A stretch of DNA of 48,521 nucleotides from Stutzerimonas nosocomialis (GCF_005876855.1 NZ_QLAE01000037.1:1-48521), one strand, 5' to 3'; counted from the first letter of the stretch, positions 7,411 through 15,747 are shown. Numbers and translations: made by a program. Notes: generated by a model not told the origin, from the letters alone.

Positions 7411-9189
7411 ATGGCCAAGTCCGCTGCGTTTCCCGCCAACGAGTCCAGGCGCCTGGCCAGGATTCAGGAGCTCCACCTGCTGGAGAGCAGGCCCGATGAG
7501 GTTTTTGACGAAATCGTGGGGCTGGCTACGCAGGTGTTCGACGTGCCCATCGCCCTGGTCTCGATCATCGGCCGACACCGCCAGTGGTTTCGTGCCCGGG
7601 TCGGCATCGATGTCCAGGAGACGCCGCGCGAGCATTCGCTCTGCGCCCATGCGATTCTCGAAGAGGACCTGTTCCTGGTATGCGATGCGGCACGTGACGA
7701 GCGCTTCCGGGACAACCCTTACGTCGTGGGCGATCCCGGGGTGCGGTTCTATGCGGCGGTACCGCTGACCACGGCCGATTCGCTCGGACTCGGCGCCCTG
7801 TGCATCATCGACACCAAGCCCAGGCCCCCGCTGAGCGAGGAGCAGGTCGACATGCTCCGGCGGCTCGGCAAGCTGGCGATGAGCCGCATCGAGCACATGC
7901 ACGATGCCAGCTACGTGGACACGCCGACCGGGCTGTTCAACCGCTTCCGCCTGGAAGAGGACGTCGAGCATCTGCTCGCGGACGGACACGATCTGCTGCT
8001 GGTGGCCGCCGATGTGATTTCTCCGCTGTTCTACAACGACATCGTCAAGGCGCTGGGCTTCACCTTTTCCAGGTCGCTGGTCCTGGCGATCAAGACACGC
8101 CTGCAGGAAGAGCTGCCCGGCGTCGAGCTCTACAAGATCAGCCCGTCCCGCTTCGCCTTCATCCTCGACCAGACACGGCTCGATCAGGCCGAGGCGCTGT
8201 TCGCTCGCGTGGCCAGGGCGTTCGACGAACCGGTGATCTGCGGCGAGATCCCGGTGCGTACCCAGCTCGGCATCGGCGCCTTGCACCTGAGCGCCGCCGA
8301 CGAAACGCGCGGGGACTGGCTGCGCCTGCTGGTCAGCTGCGCCGACGAGGCCCGCGAACGCGGCGTGCCCTGGTCCTATTACTCGCCGCAGCAGGATTTT
8401 GCCCAGCAGCGCGCGTTCAAGCTGCTCAGTGCGCTGGCCGAGGCGGTGCGCAAGGGCGATCAGTTCAGGCTGGTCTACCAGCCGAGGGTGGACCTGCACA
8501 GCGGCCGCTGCACCTCGGTGGAAACCTTCATTCGCTGGACGCACCCGGTGCTGGGCGAAATCGGTCCGGCCGAATTCATCCCGCTGGCGGAAAAGACCGC
8601 GCTGATACGGCCGATCAGCCTGTGGGTGCTGCGCAATGCCCTGGGGCAACTGGCGCTCTGGCAACGGCAGGGGCTGCGGTTCAAGCTGGCGATCAACGTG
8701 TCGGCCACGGATCTGGACGAAAGCCTGTTCACCGACGAGCTGGCGGCGGCGCTCGAACGCCTGGGCATAGACCCGAGCGGCTTCGAGCTGGAATTCACCG
8801 AGAGCGCCCTGATGCGCAACCCCGAGGCGGTGCGGGCGCAGCTCGAGCGTATCCGCGCGCTGGGCGTTGAGGTGGCGCTGGACGACTTCGGTGCCGGGTA
8901 CAGCAACTGGGCCTACGTGCGCGACCTGCCGGCCAATACGGTCAAGCTGGACCAGTCGTTCCTGCGCAACCTGTTGTCGGCCGACAAGGACAAGCGGGTG
9001 GTCAGGACCATGATCGGCCTGGCCAGGCAGCTGGGGTATTGCGTCGTCGCCGAGGGTATCGAAAGCGCCGAGGTGCAGGCGCTGATGAAGCAATGGGGGT
9101 GCAACGAAGGGCAGGGCTACCTGTTCGCCAGGCCCATGCCCGCAGCCGAATTGCTGAACTGGCTTGCGCAGCCTCGGCCGCTGCACTGA
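7411..9189 (+). CDS. GAF - degenerate GGDEF - EAL protein (likely c-di-GMP phosphodiesterase)
   Basis: The 592-residue soluble protein has no membrane segment. Residues about 15-165 form a GAF sensor domain (WFRARVGIDVQETPRE, CAHAI, FYAAVPL). Residues about 170-320 are a GGDEF fold (DTPTGLFNRFRLEEDV) in which the active-site loop reads SPSRF at 244-248 instead of GGDEF, so cyclase activity is not expected. Residues about 335-585 are an EAL domain with its metal and substrate residues kept: E371 (ETF in place of EAL), NVSATD, ELEFTES, DDFGAGYS, VKLDQSF, AEGIE and GYLFARP. I infer an active phosphodiesterase modulated by the GAF and GGDEF domains. AAGGGGG six bases before ATG 7411 sets the start. 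Confidence 0.88.
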   Translation: MAKSAAFPANESRRLARIQELHLLESRPDEVFDEIVGLATQVFDVPIALVSIIGRHRQWFRARVGIDVQETPREHSLCAHAILEEDLFLVCDAARDERFRDNPYVVGDPGVRFYAAVPLTTADSLGLGALCIIDTKPRPPLSEEQVDMLRRLGKLAMSRIEHMHDASYVDTPTGLFNRFRLEEDVEHLLADGHDLLLVAADVISPLFYNDIVKALGFTFSRSLVLAIKTRLQEELPGVELYKISPSRFAFILDQTRLDQAEALFARVARAFDEPVICGEIPVRTQLGIGALHLSAADETRGDWLRLLVSCADEARERGVPWSYYSPQQDFAQQRAFKLLSALAEAVRKGDQFRLVYQPRVDLHSGRCTSVETFIRWTHPVLGEIGPAEFIPLAEKTALIRPISLWVLRNALGQLALWQRQGLRFKLAINVSATDLDESLFTDELAAALERLGIDPSGFELEFTESALMRNPEAVRAQLERIRALGVEVALDDFGAGYSNWAYVRDLPANTVKLDQSFLRNLLSADKDKRVVRTMIGLARQLGYCVVAEGIESAEVQALMKQWGCNEGQGYLFARPMPAAELLNWLAQPRPLH

Positions 9190-9225
9190 GCTTGCCGCGG
9201 CCTGGGCAATTCAGGGTATTCGCTC

Positions 9226-9368
9226 ATTCGCGGTCAAGACCGCTCCCACGGGGGTGTGGGAGCGGTCGGGTGCGGCTGATCTCGACCGCGAGCTTTCAAG
9301 GGCCGGAGCACCCCGCAGAGGGTTGATCCAGTCCGGGGCCATTCGCGGTCGAGACCGCTCCCACGGGG
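9226..9368. repeat. REP cluster (inverted pair plus a third copy)
   Basis: ATTCGCGGTCAAGACCGC, then TCCCAC, faces GTGGGAGCGGTC...CTCGACCGCGAG within 9226-9294, forming a long imperfect hairpin. A third arm, ATTCGCGGTCGAGACCGC plus TCCCACGGGG, lies at 9341-9368. The cluster fills the gap between two convergent genes and may act in transcript ends. Confidence 0.75.
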
Positions 9369-9371
9369 CGG

Positions 9372-10625
9372 TCAGGCCGGGATCGGCTGGGTGATCGGGG
9401 CGGGGCGGCCCATGGATTCGAGCACCACGTCACCGATCATGTCCGCGGTGACCGCCGACAGGGTCCAGCCCAGGTGGCCGTGGCCGGTGTTGTAGAACAC
9501 GCACGGCGAGCTGCCGCGGCCGACCTTGGGCATCATGTTCGGCATCATCGGCCGCAGGCCGGCCCAGGGCACCACGCTGCGGGTGCTGACGCCCGGGAAG
9601 CATTCGTTGACCCATTCCACCAGCGGGCGGATGCGGTCGGCACGGATGTCGCGGTTGTAGCCGTTGAACTCGGCGGTCCCCGCTACCCGCAGCCGGTCGT
9701 CGCCCAGGCGGCTGGTGACCAGCTTGGTCTCGTCGTCCAGCAGGCTCACCACCGGCGCCGAGGCCTGGCTCTGCGCGTCGAGCAGGTTGACCGTGATCGA
9801 ATAGCCCTTGACCGGATAGATGTTCACCCGGTCGCCCAGCTGCGCGGCCAGCGCACGGCTGGCGGTGCCGGCGCAGATCACCACCGCGTCGAAGGTCTGC
9901 GTCTGGACCGCATCACCCTGGCCGATGCTCACGTGAGCCTGGCGACTGTCGGTGGTCACGCCCCGTACATCCTGACCGTACAGGCACTTGGCGCCCAGGC
10001 GAATGGCGGCCAGGGCCAGGCCATGGGTGAACTTGTGGATGTCGCCGGTCGAATCGCTCTGGGTGAAGTAGCCGCCGTAGTAGTTGCCGGCCAGCGTCGG
10101 CTCGATGGCGCGCATCTCTTCCGGGGTCACGGCGCGACGCTCCAGGCCGCCCTTGGCGAGCAGCTGCGACACGGTGCCGGCGTGGTCGAAGCCGGCCTTG
10201 TCGCGGTAGATGTGCAGGATGCCTTCCTTCTTCAGGTCGAAATCCAGCCCCTCGGCCTCGGCCCAGGCGTACAGATGCTCGCGCGCGGCGATGGCCAGGC
10301 GTGCGGTCTCGATGGTGTTCTTCTGGTAGCTGGGGATCGAGCCGATGAACTCGGCGAACCAAGACAGCTTGTGCCAGCTGGGTTTGGGGTTGACCAGCAG
10401 GGGGGCGTCGCTCTTGAGCATCCACTTGATGCCCTTGAGGATGGTCGACCAATGGGTCCAGACCTCGGCGTTGGAGGCCGACAGCTGCCCGCCGTTGGCG
10501 AAGGAGGTTTCCATGGCCGCGTAGCGGTGCTTTTCCAGCAGGGTGACGTCGAAGCCGCGCTTGGCCAGGGCATAGGCGGTCGTTACGCCGGTGATGCCGC
10601 CGCCGATGATTGCGATGGTTTTCAT
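9372..10625 (-). CDS. dadA: DadA-type FAD-dependent D-amino acid dehydrogenase / glycine-responsive oxidase
   Basis: The 417-residue flavoprotein starts MKTIAIIGGGITGVTTAYALA with the FAD dinucleotide motif. It has the conserved SFANGGQLSASNAEVW stretch after the first fold and ends with GHGHLGWTLS near the isoalloxazine site, as in the DAO/DadA family (length normal). DadA proteins oxidatively deaminate D-amino acids, passing electrons to the respiratory chain. No racemase gene (dadX) or Lrp-type regulator is adjacent. Instead the 5' leader carries a tandem glycine riboswitch, so the physiological substrate may be glycine or a glycine-linked amino acid, giving glyoxylate. That assignment is inferred from regulation, not from active-site residues. 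Confidence 0.82.
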   Translation of the reverse strand: MKTIAIIGGGITGVTTAYALAKRGFDVTLLEKHRYAAMETSFANGGQLSASNAEVWTHWSTILKGIKWMLKSDAPLLVNPKPSWHKLSWFAEFIGSIPSYQKNTIETARLAIAAREHLYAWAEAEGLDFDLKKEGILHIYRDKAGFDHAGTVSQLLAKGGLERRAVTPEEMRAIEPTLAGNYYGGYFTQSDSTGDIHKFTHGLALAAIRLGAKCLYGQDVRGVTTDSRQAHVSIGQGDAVQTQTFDAVVICAGTASRALAAQLGDRVNIYPVKGYSITVNLLDAQSQASAPVVSLLDDETKLVTSRLGDDRLRVAGTAEFNGYNRDIRADRIRPLVEWVNECFPGVSTRSVVPWAGLRPMMPNMMPKVGRGSSPCVFYNTGHGHLGWTLSAVTADMIGDVVLESMGRPAPITQPIPA

Positions 10626-10679
10626 GGTTCAGGTTCCCAAAAGACGTCGAGGGTTGAGCCCGTGCGCCCATGCGCAGCG

Positions 10680-10865
10680 AGCGCCCCCTCTGTCCTGAAC
10701 CTGAGAGTTTTCGCGGGGATGGCCCGCTTGCTCCTTCGGTGCGCCGGTCGACGAAAGCTCCGGCGGCTCTTCAGAGTGCGAATGTGATCACGGTCCTTTT
10801 GCCTGAGAGTTTCCGGGGCGGTTGCTCCTTCGGCGCTGCAGTGAAGCAGTCTCTCCCGTGTTCAC
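10680..10865 (-). ncRNA. Tandem glycine riboswitch
   Basis: Read on the minus strand, the first aptamer (about 10865-10787) has GGGAGAGAC, GCCGAAGGAGCAA and AAACTCTCAGGCAAAAGGACCG. The second (about 10786-10680) repeats the pattern: CTCTGAAGAG, CACCGAAGGAGCAA, then AAAACTCTCAGGTTCAGGACAGAGG. These are the conserved blocks of the glycine (gcvT) riboswitch, in the usual two-aptamer form with a short linker. It lies between the promoter at 10926-10954 and the DadA-type gene, 55 bases before its start. No clear terminator stem with T run follows, so I cannot tell how it switches expression. Confidence 0.92.
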
Positions 10866-10925
10866 CGGCACGTAGCGGGGCGTTGCGGTGTTTCCGCCGG
10901 CCCGAGCTGCGTGCTGAAGTTGCGC

Positions 10926-10954
10926 AGCATAAGCGCGCGCCGCGAACCGCTCAA
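10926..10954 (-). promoter_or_regulatory. Sigma-70-type promoter for the glycine riboswitch-dadA transcript
   Basis: On the minus strand TTGAGC (10954-10949) and TATGCT (10931-10926) are separated by 17 bases. The predicted start near 10919 leaves the riboswitch and gene downstream with a leader of about 295 bases. Confidence 0.6.
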
Positions 10955-11385
10955 CTGGTTTGTTTGGGGCTCGTCAGCCATTTCGCTCGTTCGTCGACAG
11001 AAGCGTCTGCCGATTGGAAAACCCAACGTGCTTCATAGTTTATCTTCGCTTGCGTTATTTATATCACCTGGTCATTCCATTTAACTTGAATGGATATTAA
11101 GAGTTGCAATCAAGTTCCCTATAGTTGTCAAGATAAAATCGTCAATCGAGACTTTGGTTATTGCCAACTTCTATCTCCGGTTCGCCTGTCTAGAATCCCT
11201 TCTCATCGCTGAAGAAGAAAGATTTCCAATGCAATCAGTCAGTTGGCGAACACATTGGCTCTGCTGTTGAATCCATCGATGTATGCGAACTTCGTGTTTA
11301 TCGCGAAGTTTTGTATCGCTCGAGGCTGGGCAGTTTAAACAATTCGAATCGGCCGCCCCCAGGAGGGGCGACGATTACAGGAGAT
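10955..11385. other. Upstream region of the DUF2790 gene, AT-rich island
   Basis: From about 11030 to 11260 the base composition falls well below the surrounding GC. An inverted repeat TCCATT-TAACTTG-AATGGA (11076-11094) could be an operator. No convincing promoter with good spacing was found, and no ORF. Confidence 0.4.
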
Positions 11386-11661
11386 ATGAACGTGAATACC
11401 CGCAACTTCGTTACTGCCGCCATGCTTTCACTGACCGCGCTGTGCGCGAGCATCGCCCACGCGGACGGCGCCAGCGAAACGGAAGCGACGCGCTATCGCT
11501 ACGGCATGCCGCTGGACATCGCCAAGGTGGTCTCGATCCAGGAACCCAGCACGCGTTTCTGCCAGGTCGTGACCAGCGAGATGACGTACATCGACTCGGC
11601 CGGACAGCGCAACGCCATCGCCTATCGCAAGCTGGCCGACGTCTGCGGCTCGCAGAACTGA
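11386..11661 (+). CDS. DUF2790 small exported protein
   Basis: The 91-residue precursor has a signal peptide (NTRNFVTAAMLSLTALCASIAHA, cleavage after AHA). A short mature part follows with YRYGMPLDIAKVVSI, CQVVTSEMTYIDSAG and a final Cys (DVCGSQN); the two cysteines probably form a disulphide. This is the pattern of DUF2790 proteins, small periplasmic proteins abundant in Pseudomonas, often metal- or stress-responsive, with no known activity. GGAG at 11380-11383 is only two bases before ATG 11386 but eight before an in-frame GTG at 11392; the latter may be the true start. Confidence 0.8.
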   Translation: MNVNTRNFVTAAMLSLTALCASIAHADGASETEATRYRYGMPLDIAKVVSIQEPSTRFCQVVTSEMTYIDSAGQRNAIAYRKLADVCGSQN

Positions 11662-11778
11662 GTATCCGCAACGCCGAAGGAGCGGAATCGCGGCGGTCCG
11701 GCCTTCTTCCGGACCCTGCTCTTCAATCGTTCACCCACGAAGCCCTATGCTGCCCCTTTCGCGGATGGGGGCAGCGGC

Positions 11779-12852
11779 ATGGGTGAATGCGTTCAGGTCG
11801 ATGTGGCCGTCGTGGGCGGCGGGCAGTCCGCCCTTGCCGTCGGCTATTTTCTGCGCCGAACCCAGCGCTCGTTCGTGCTGCTCGATGACCAGCCCCGCCC
11901 TGGCGGTGCCTGGCTGCACGGCTGGAATTCCCTGCGTTTGTTCTCGCCTTCCACCTCCAGTTCGCTTCCCGGCTGGATGATGCCCAGGGCCGCCGAGGGC
12001 TATCCCACGCGGGACGAGGTGATCGACTACCTCACGCGCTACGAGCAGCGCTACGGGCTGCCGGTGAAGCGGCCCTGCGAGGTGAATGCGGTCACCGTCC
12101 ACGGGGATGGGCTGAAGGTCGAAACCGGCGGTTCGTGCTGGCAGGCCCGTGCGCTGGTGAGCGCCACCGGTACCTGGCGCAGGCCTTATGTACCGGCCTA
12201 TCCGGGGGCCGGGCGGTTCGAAGGGTTGCAGATGCATTCGGCCGACTACCGCGAGCCGCAGGCATTGGCCGGCAAGCGGGTGCTGATCGTGGGGGCCGGC
12301 AACTCCGCAGCGCAGATCCTCGCGGAACTGTCGTCGTGGGCGGACTGCACCTGGGTGACGCAGGAAGTGCCCCGGTTTCTGCCGGACGACGTCGATGGGC
12401 ATGTGCTTTTCGAACGCGCCACCGCGCGCTGGAAGGCACAGCAGGCGGGCGAACCGGTCGACGAGTTGCCGGGAGGCTTCGGCGACATCGTGATGGTGCC
12501 GCCGGTACGCGAAGCCCGTGAACGGGGCGTCTTGCAGCAGGCGGTGCGGCCGTTCGTGCGCTTCACCCGCCGTGGCGTGGTCTGGCCCGATGGGCGGGAG
12601 TCGGCGGTGGATGCGGTGGCCTGGTGCACCGGCTTTCGTCCCGCGCTCGATCACCTGCGAAGCCTCGGGGTGATCGAGGACGACGGCCGGGTCGCGATCG
12701 AGGGAACCCGGTCGCTGCGTCAGCCACGTCTATGGCTGGTGGGGTATGGCGACTGGACCGGATCGGCGTCGGCCACCCTGATCGGCGTGATGCGTTCGGC
12801 GCGAAGCACCGCCGCCGAGATCGACGCCTATCTGGGAGGCCTGCCGGGCTAG
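11779..12852 (+). CDS. ArsO-like NAD(P)/FAD-dependent monooxygenase
   Basis: The 357-residue protein has an N-terminal FAD motif ([17 protein letters not shown]), the NADPH motif [14 protein letters not shown] around residue 175, and the flavin-monooxygenase-like signature [11 protein letters not shown] just before it. The C-terminal [18 protein letters not shown] closes the FAD site. It resembles the small FMO group that includes ArsO of arsenic loci, but no ars genes are nearby, so the substrate is unknown. The Shine-Dalgarno is weak (GGGGG well upstream of ATG 11779). Confidence 0.75.
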   Translation: MGECVQVDVAVVGGGQSALAVGYFLRRTQRSFVLLDDQPRPGGAWLHGWNSLRLFSPSTSSSLPGWMMPRAAEGYPTRDEVIDYLTRYEQRYGLPVKRPCEVNAVTVHGDGLKVETGGSCWQARALVSATGTWRRPYVPAYPGAGRFEGLQMHSADYREPQALAGKRVLIVGAGNSAAQILAELSSWADCTWVTQEVPRFLPDDVDGHVLFERATARWKAQQAGEPVDELPGGFGDIVMVPPVREARERGVLQQAVRPFVRFTRRGVVWPDGRESAVDAVAWCTGFRPALDHLRSLGVIEDDGRVAIEGTRSLRQPRLWLVGYGDWTGSASATLIGVMRSARSTAAEIDAYLGGLPG

Positions 12853-12895
12853 GGTCATGCCGCCAGGCGCGCAACGCACGCCCGACCCGTCTGGT

Positions 12896-13960
12896 TCAGG
12901 GAATCAACCGCTGGGCGCGCAGGCGGGTGAACAGCTCCAGAAAGCTCGCTCGGCTGTCGTGATAGCCGAGAAAGCCCAGTTCGCGGCTCTTGGTCATGTC
13001 GTTCAGACACTCGATCTCGCGGCCGAGATCGGCGTCGGTGTGCCACCAGGACGCCAGGCGATCCACGTCCGGCTCCCGCAGCCCGTGTTTCTGGGCGATG
13101 GCGCGCCATTGCTCGGGCGCGGCGTCCTTCAGGCAAGCCTCCAGCGGCATCGGCTGCTCGGGGAAGGGCGCCGCGTCCAACCCGAAGAACGCGGCGATCT
13201 CGCCCCACATCCAGCGCCAGCGGAACACGTCGCCGTTGACCGTGTTGAACGCCTGGTTGCGCGCCGCAGGCGATAGCGCCGCCCATTCCATCTGCCGGCC
13301 GAGCAGGCCCGCGTCGGTCACGTCGGTCAGGCTGTCCCACTGCACCCGCGAGCCGGGGAATACGAACGGTTGGCCGGTTTCCTTGCACAGGCTCGCGTAT
13401 ACCGCGAGGGTCACGCCCATGTTCATCGCGTTGCTGCCGCCGGCCTGGCCGATCATCGAGTGGGACCGATGCACGCTCCATCCGAAGCCGTGGCGCTCGG
13501 CGGCGGCGAACAGGATGTCTTCGAGGGTGTAGTAGAAGTTCTCGCCGCTCTGGCGTGGCTCGCTCTCGCGGAACGGGGTTTCCGCCTTGCCGCTGCCGTA
13601 GTTCTCGAACGAGCCCAGGTAGTGCTTGGTGCCGGTGACCAGCGCCATGTGCTGTACCGGCGCCTTGCCGAGTGCCTGGCAGAGGTTGTTCATCATGGCG
13701 CCGTTGGCTTCGACGTTTTCCTTCTCGGTGGCCCGGCGCGTCCAGGTGCAGAAGAACACATGGGTGATCGGCAGGCCGTCCAGCGCCTTGTTCGTGGCGT
13801 CTGGGTCGAGCAGGTCGGCGGCCACTGGAGTGACGCCGTCCTGCGCCTGCGGGCGGCGGGCCAGGCCATACACCGTCCAGCCACTGGCGAGCAGGACGTT
13901 GGCGAGGTTGTAGCCGGAAATGCCGGTGATACCGACGATGAGTGCTGTGCCTTTCTGCAT
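12896..13960 (-). CDS. PRISE-like SDR oxidoreductase
   Basis: The 354-residue protein belongs to the extended/atypical short-chain dehydrogenases. It starts with the nucleotide motif LIVGITGISGYNLANVL, then LARRP for NADPH, NVEANGAMMNNLC, TGTKHYLG (the family's KH-Y stretch) and NFYYTLEDILF, followed by WSVHRSHSMIG. These are the motifs of progesterone-5-beta-reductase/iridoid-synthase-like (PRISE) enzymes, which reduce activated C=C bonds of enones. Bacterial members are generally of unknown substrate. ATG 13960 has GGAG five bases upstream. It lies downstream of cobM on the same strand with a 136-base gap, so read-through from the cobalamin unit is possible but there is no coupling. Confidence 0.78.
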   Translation of the reverse strand: MQKGTALIVGITGISGYNLANVLLASGWTVYGLARRPQAQDGVTPVAADLLDPDATNKALDGLPITHVFFCTWTRRATEKENVEANGAMMNNLCQALGKAPVQHMALVTGTKHYLGSFENYGSGKAETPFRESEPRQSGENFYYTLEDILFAAAERHGFGWSVHRSHSMIGQAGGSNAMNMGVTLAVYASLCKETGQPFVFPGSRVQWDSLTDVTDAGLLGRQMEWAALSPAARNQAFNTVNGDVFRWRWMWGEIAAFFGLDAAPFPEQPMPLEACLKDAAPEQWRAIAQKHGLREPDVDRLASWWHTDADLGREIECLNDMTKSRELGFLGYHDSRASFLELFTRLRAQRLIP

Positions 13961-14096
13961 GGGGGCTCCTTGTCTCGATGCGGCGGCGTGCGCCGTTGGC
14001 AGCCCGTCGGGCCTTGGATAACCACAGACCGCGGACACGCCGCCGACGCTCCCGCGCGGTGACCGCCGGTGCAGGGTCGGCCGCGGGCCCGCGGTC

Positions 14097-14846
14097 TCAG
14101 GAGGGCCTGTACAGGTGGCGGTGCTCGGCGTGATAGAGGGCCGAGTCGGAAAACGCCTCGGCGCCCAATACCCGGCCGACCAGGATCAGCGCGGTTCGGG
14201 TGAAGCCCTTGGCGCGCACCTTCTCTTCGATATCGGCGAGCGTTCCGCAGGCCCAGTCCTGGTCCGGCCAGCTCGCCCGATGCACCACCGCGACCGGGCA
14301 GTCGGGCCCGTAGTGCGGCAGCAGTTCGGCGACGATCTGCGCCAGATGGCTCACGCCCAGGTGAATGGCCATGGTCGCGCGATGGCGCGCCAGATCATGC
14401 AGCTGCTCGCCCTCGGGCATCGGCGAGCGATGGGCGTAGCGGGTCAGGATCAGCGTCTGGGAGATGTCCGGCAGGGTCAGCTCGCTCTCCAGCAGGGCCG
14501 CGCAGGCGGCGGTCGCGGTCACCCCAGGAATGATCTGGAAAGGGATGTCGAGCGCCCGCAGCTGGCGGATCTGCTCGCCGATCGCGCCATAGAGCGAGGG
14601 GTCGCCGGAATGCACCCGGGCCACATCCCGGCCATTGCGGTGCGCGGCGTGGATCAGCTCGATGATTTCCCGCAGGTTCAGCTCCGCGGTGTTGACCACC
14701 TGTTCGGCGCGGTGGCCTTCGAGCACCTCGGCAGGCACCAGCGAGCCGGCGTAGAGGATGACCGGGCACTGGCGCAGCAGGCGCTGGCCCTTGACCGTGA
14801 TCAGCTCGGGGTCGCCGGGTCCGGCACCGATGAAATAGACCGTCAT
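14097..14846 (-). CDS. cobM: Precorrin-4 C11-methyltransferase
   Basis: The 249-residue SAM-dependent enzyme carries the uroporphyrin-III-methylase-family motifs: [18 protein letters not shown] at the N-terminus, VARVHSGDPSLYGAIGEQ, and IIPGVTATAACAALLESELTLP. CobM methylates C11 of precorrin-4 to give precorrin-5 in the oxygen-dependent B12 pathway. Its start overlaps the stop of cobE by ATGA, so the two are translationally coupled. The unit lies under the cobalamin riboswitch at 15469-15672. Confidence 0.93.
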   Translation of the reverse strand: MTVYFIGAGPGDPELITVKGQRLLRQCPVILYAGSLVPAEVLEGHRAEQVVNTAELNLREIIELIHAAHRNGRDVARVHSGDPSLYGAIGEQIRQLRALDIPFQIIPGVTATAACAALLESELTLPDISQTLILTRYAHRSPMPEGEQLHDLARHRATMAIHLGVSHLAQIVAELLPHYGPDCPVAVVHRASWPDQDWACGTLADIEEKVRAKGFTRTALILVGRVLGAEAFSDSALYHAEHRHLYRPS

Positions 14847-15265
14847 GCGGGCTCCGCAGGTAATGGAGGGGAAGAGGCGATCGCCAGGCTGGCCACCGGG
14901 CTGCTGCGCTTGGGGCCGAGCAGTGTCGCCTCGCTGCCGCTTAGCGCGTGCGCCTGTGCCAGCGCGCAGGCTTCGGCGATGCCGGCGCTGCCGGTAATTG
15001 CCAGGACCCTTGGCGAGGCGGCGCTTAGCCGATGCTGGTAGGGCTGCAGCTGCTCGGCCGAGAACAGCGCCAGGGGCAACCCCAGGTGATCGGCCAGCCG
15101 CAAGAGTCCGGGCTCGTCGCGCTTGTGGGTGCTGGTGGCCAGGCTGGCGATCTGTTCCAGGCGCAATCCGTGGGCTTGCAGGCCAGCCTGGAGCAGCGCC
15201 AGCAACGCGTCCATCGAACAGCCGCGCCGGCAGCCGAGACCGGCGACATGGAGCGGACTATTCAT
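14843..15265 (-). CDS. cobE: Cobalamin biosynthesis protein CobE (CbiG C-terminal homologue)
   Basis: The 140-residue protein matches the CobE/CbiG_C family: VAGLGCRRGCSMDALLALL near the N-terminus, IASLATSTHKRDEPGLLRLAD, then LPLALFSAEQL and SGIAEACALA-type glycine-rich segments. The family is needed in the pathway around precorrin-4/5 and CobE has been shown to bind intermediates; CbiG homologues open the lactone ring. The start at 15265 is in the ATGAATAG overlap with a 36-codon ORF that follows the riboswitch. It ends with an ATGA overlap into cobM. Confidence 0.88.
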   Translation of the reverse strand: MNSPLHVAGLGCRRGCSMDALLALLQAGLQAHGLRLEQIASLATSTHKRDEPGLLRLADHLGLPLALFSAEQLQPYQHRLSAASPRVLAITGSAGIAEACALAQAHALSGSEATLLGPKRSSPVASLAIASSPPLPAEPA

Positions 15266-15368
15266 GCTGCGGCCCCTTCGCGGAGCGGCGCGAGGCGATG
15301 CCTGGCAGGCCCTGGCGAGGCGTGCCGAGACGCGCGCGGGAAGGGGGCGAAGGGATGCCGCTGGACAT
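15258..15368 (-). CDS. Small ORF between the cobalamin riboswitch and cobE
   Basis: Thirty-six codons (beginning MSSGIPSPPSRARLG) start at 15368 with GAAGG seven bases upstream and end in TAG overlapping the cobE start (ATGAATAG). The position, ribosome-binding site and overlap suggest it is translated and coupled to cobE. The product is basic, has no membrane helix and matches no family I know. It occupies the place where cobalt-transporter subunit CbtB can occur after B12 riboswitches, but lacks the CbtB helix and the His-rich tail. It could be a leader peptide, a decayed gene or chance. Confidence 0.4.
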   Translation of the reverse strand: MSSGIPSPPSRARLGTPRQGLPGIASRRSAKGPQHE

Positions 15369-15468
15369 GATCGAGCCTTCTGGAAGGGGAATGGCAGAAG
15401 GACGCGGCGAGGGCGGCCAGGCGCAGCTGGCATCCGGCGCACGCCCGCCCACCGCGGGTTTGCCAAAG

Positions 15469-15672
15469 GGTTTCAGGCCGGTCTCCGGGCTTGCAAGGGC
15501 TGTCGTGGACAGCACCGGATCGGCCGTCCCATGCGAGGCATCCGCACAGTGCTCACGAGAACCGACCTTCGCTTACCGTCGCGGGGGCAGCGCCGGACTC
15601 GCCCTGTCGGAAGGGCCCACCGGCTTCCCGTTTCACCTTGCGCACGGCGGCGCGAGGCACCTGAAACGACTT
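15469..15672 (-). ncRNA. Cobalamin riboswitch upstream of cobE-cobM
   Basis: On the minus strand the P1 arms GTTTCAGG and CCTGAAAC pair perfectly. Between them lie GGTGCC, GGTGAAACGGGAAGCCGGTG, GCTGCCCCCGCGACGGTAAGCG and the B12 box GCCCGGAGACCGGCC. These are the conserved blocks of the adenosylcobalamin riboswitch. It starts almost exactly at the predicted transcription start and is followed by about 100 bases before the small ORF at 15368. Confidence 0.95.
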
Positions 15673-15676
15673 TTCT

Positions 15677-15706
15677 AGAACATCATGAAGGGCGCGCGAG
15701 CGTCAA
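15677..15706 (-). promoter_or_regulatory. Promoter of the cobE-cobM riboswitch transcript
   Basis: On the minus strand TTGACG (15706-15701) and TGTTCT (15682-15677) are 18 bases apart, placing the start at about 15670, the first bases of the riboswitch. It lies back to back with the cobW promoter. Confidence 0.5.
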
Positions 15707-15714
15707 TCGGGCAA

Positions 15715-15743
15715 TTGACCGCCCCGCGGGCACTGCGTAGCCT
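15715..15743 (+). promoter_or_regulatory. Promoter of the cobW-cobN riboswitch transcript
   Basis: TTGACC (15715-15720) and TAGCCT (15738-15743) are 17 bases apart. The start would fall near 15750, the beginning of the plus-strand cobalamin riboswitch. Only eight bases separate its -35 box from that of the divergent promoter. Confidence 0.5.
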
Positions 15744-15747
15744 TCGC

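Noticed and set aside
9474-10787. A 437-codon plus-strand frame opposite the DadA-type gene
   Set aside because: It runs through the glycine riboswitch and has no motif; a shadow of the real minus-strand gene.
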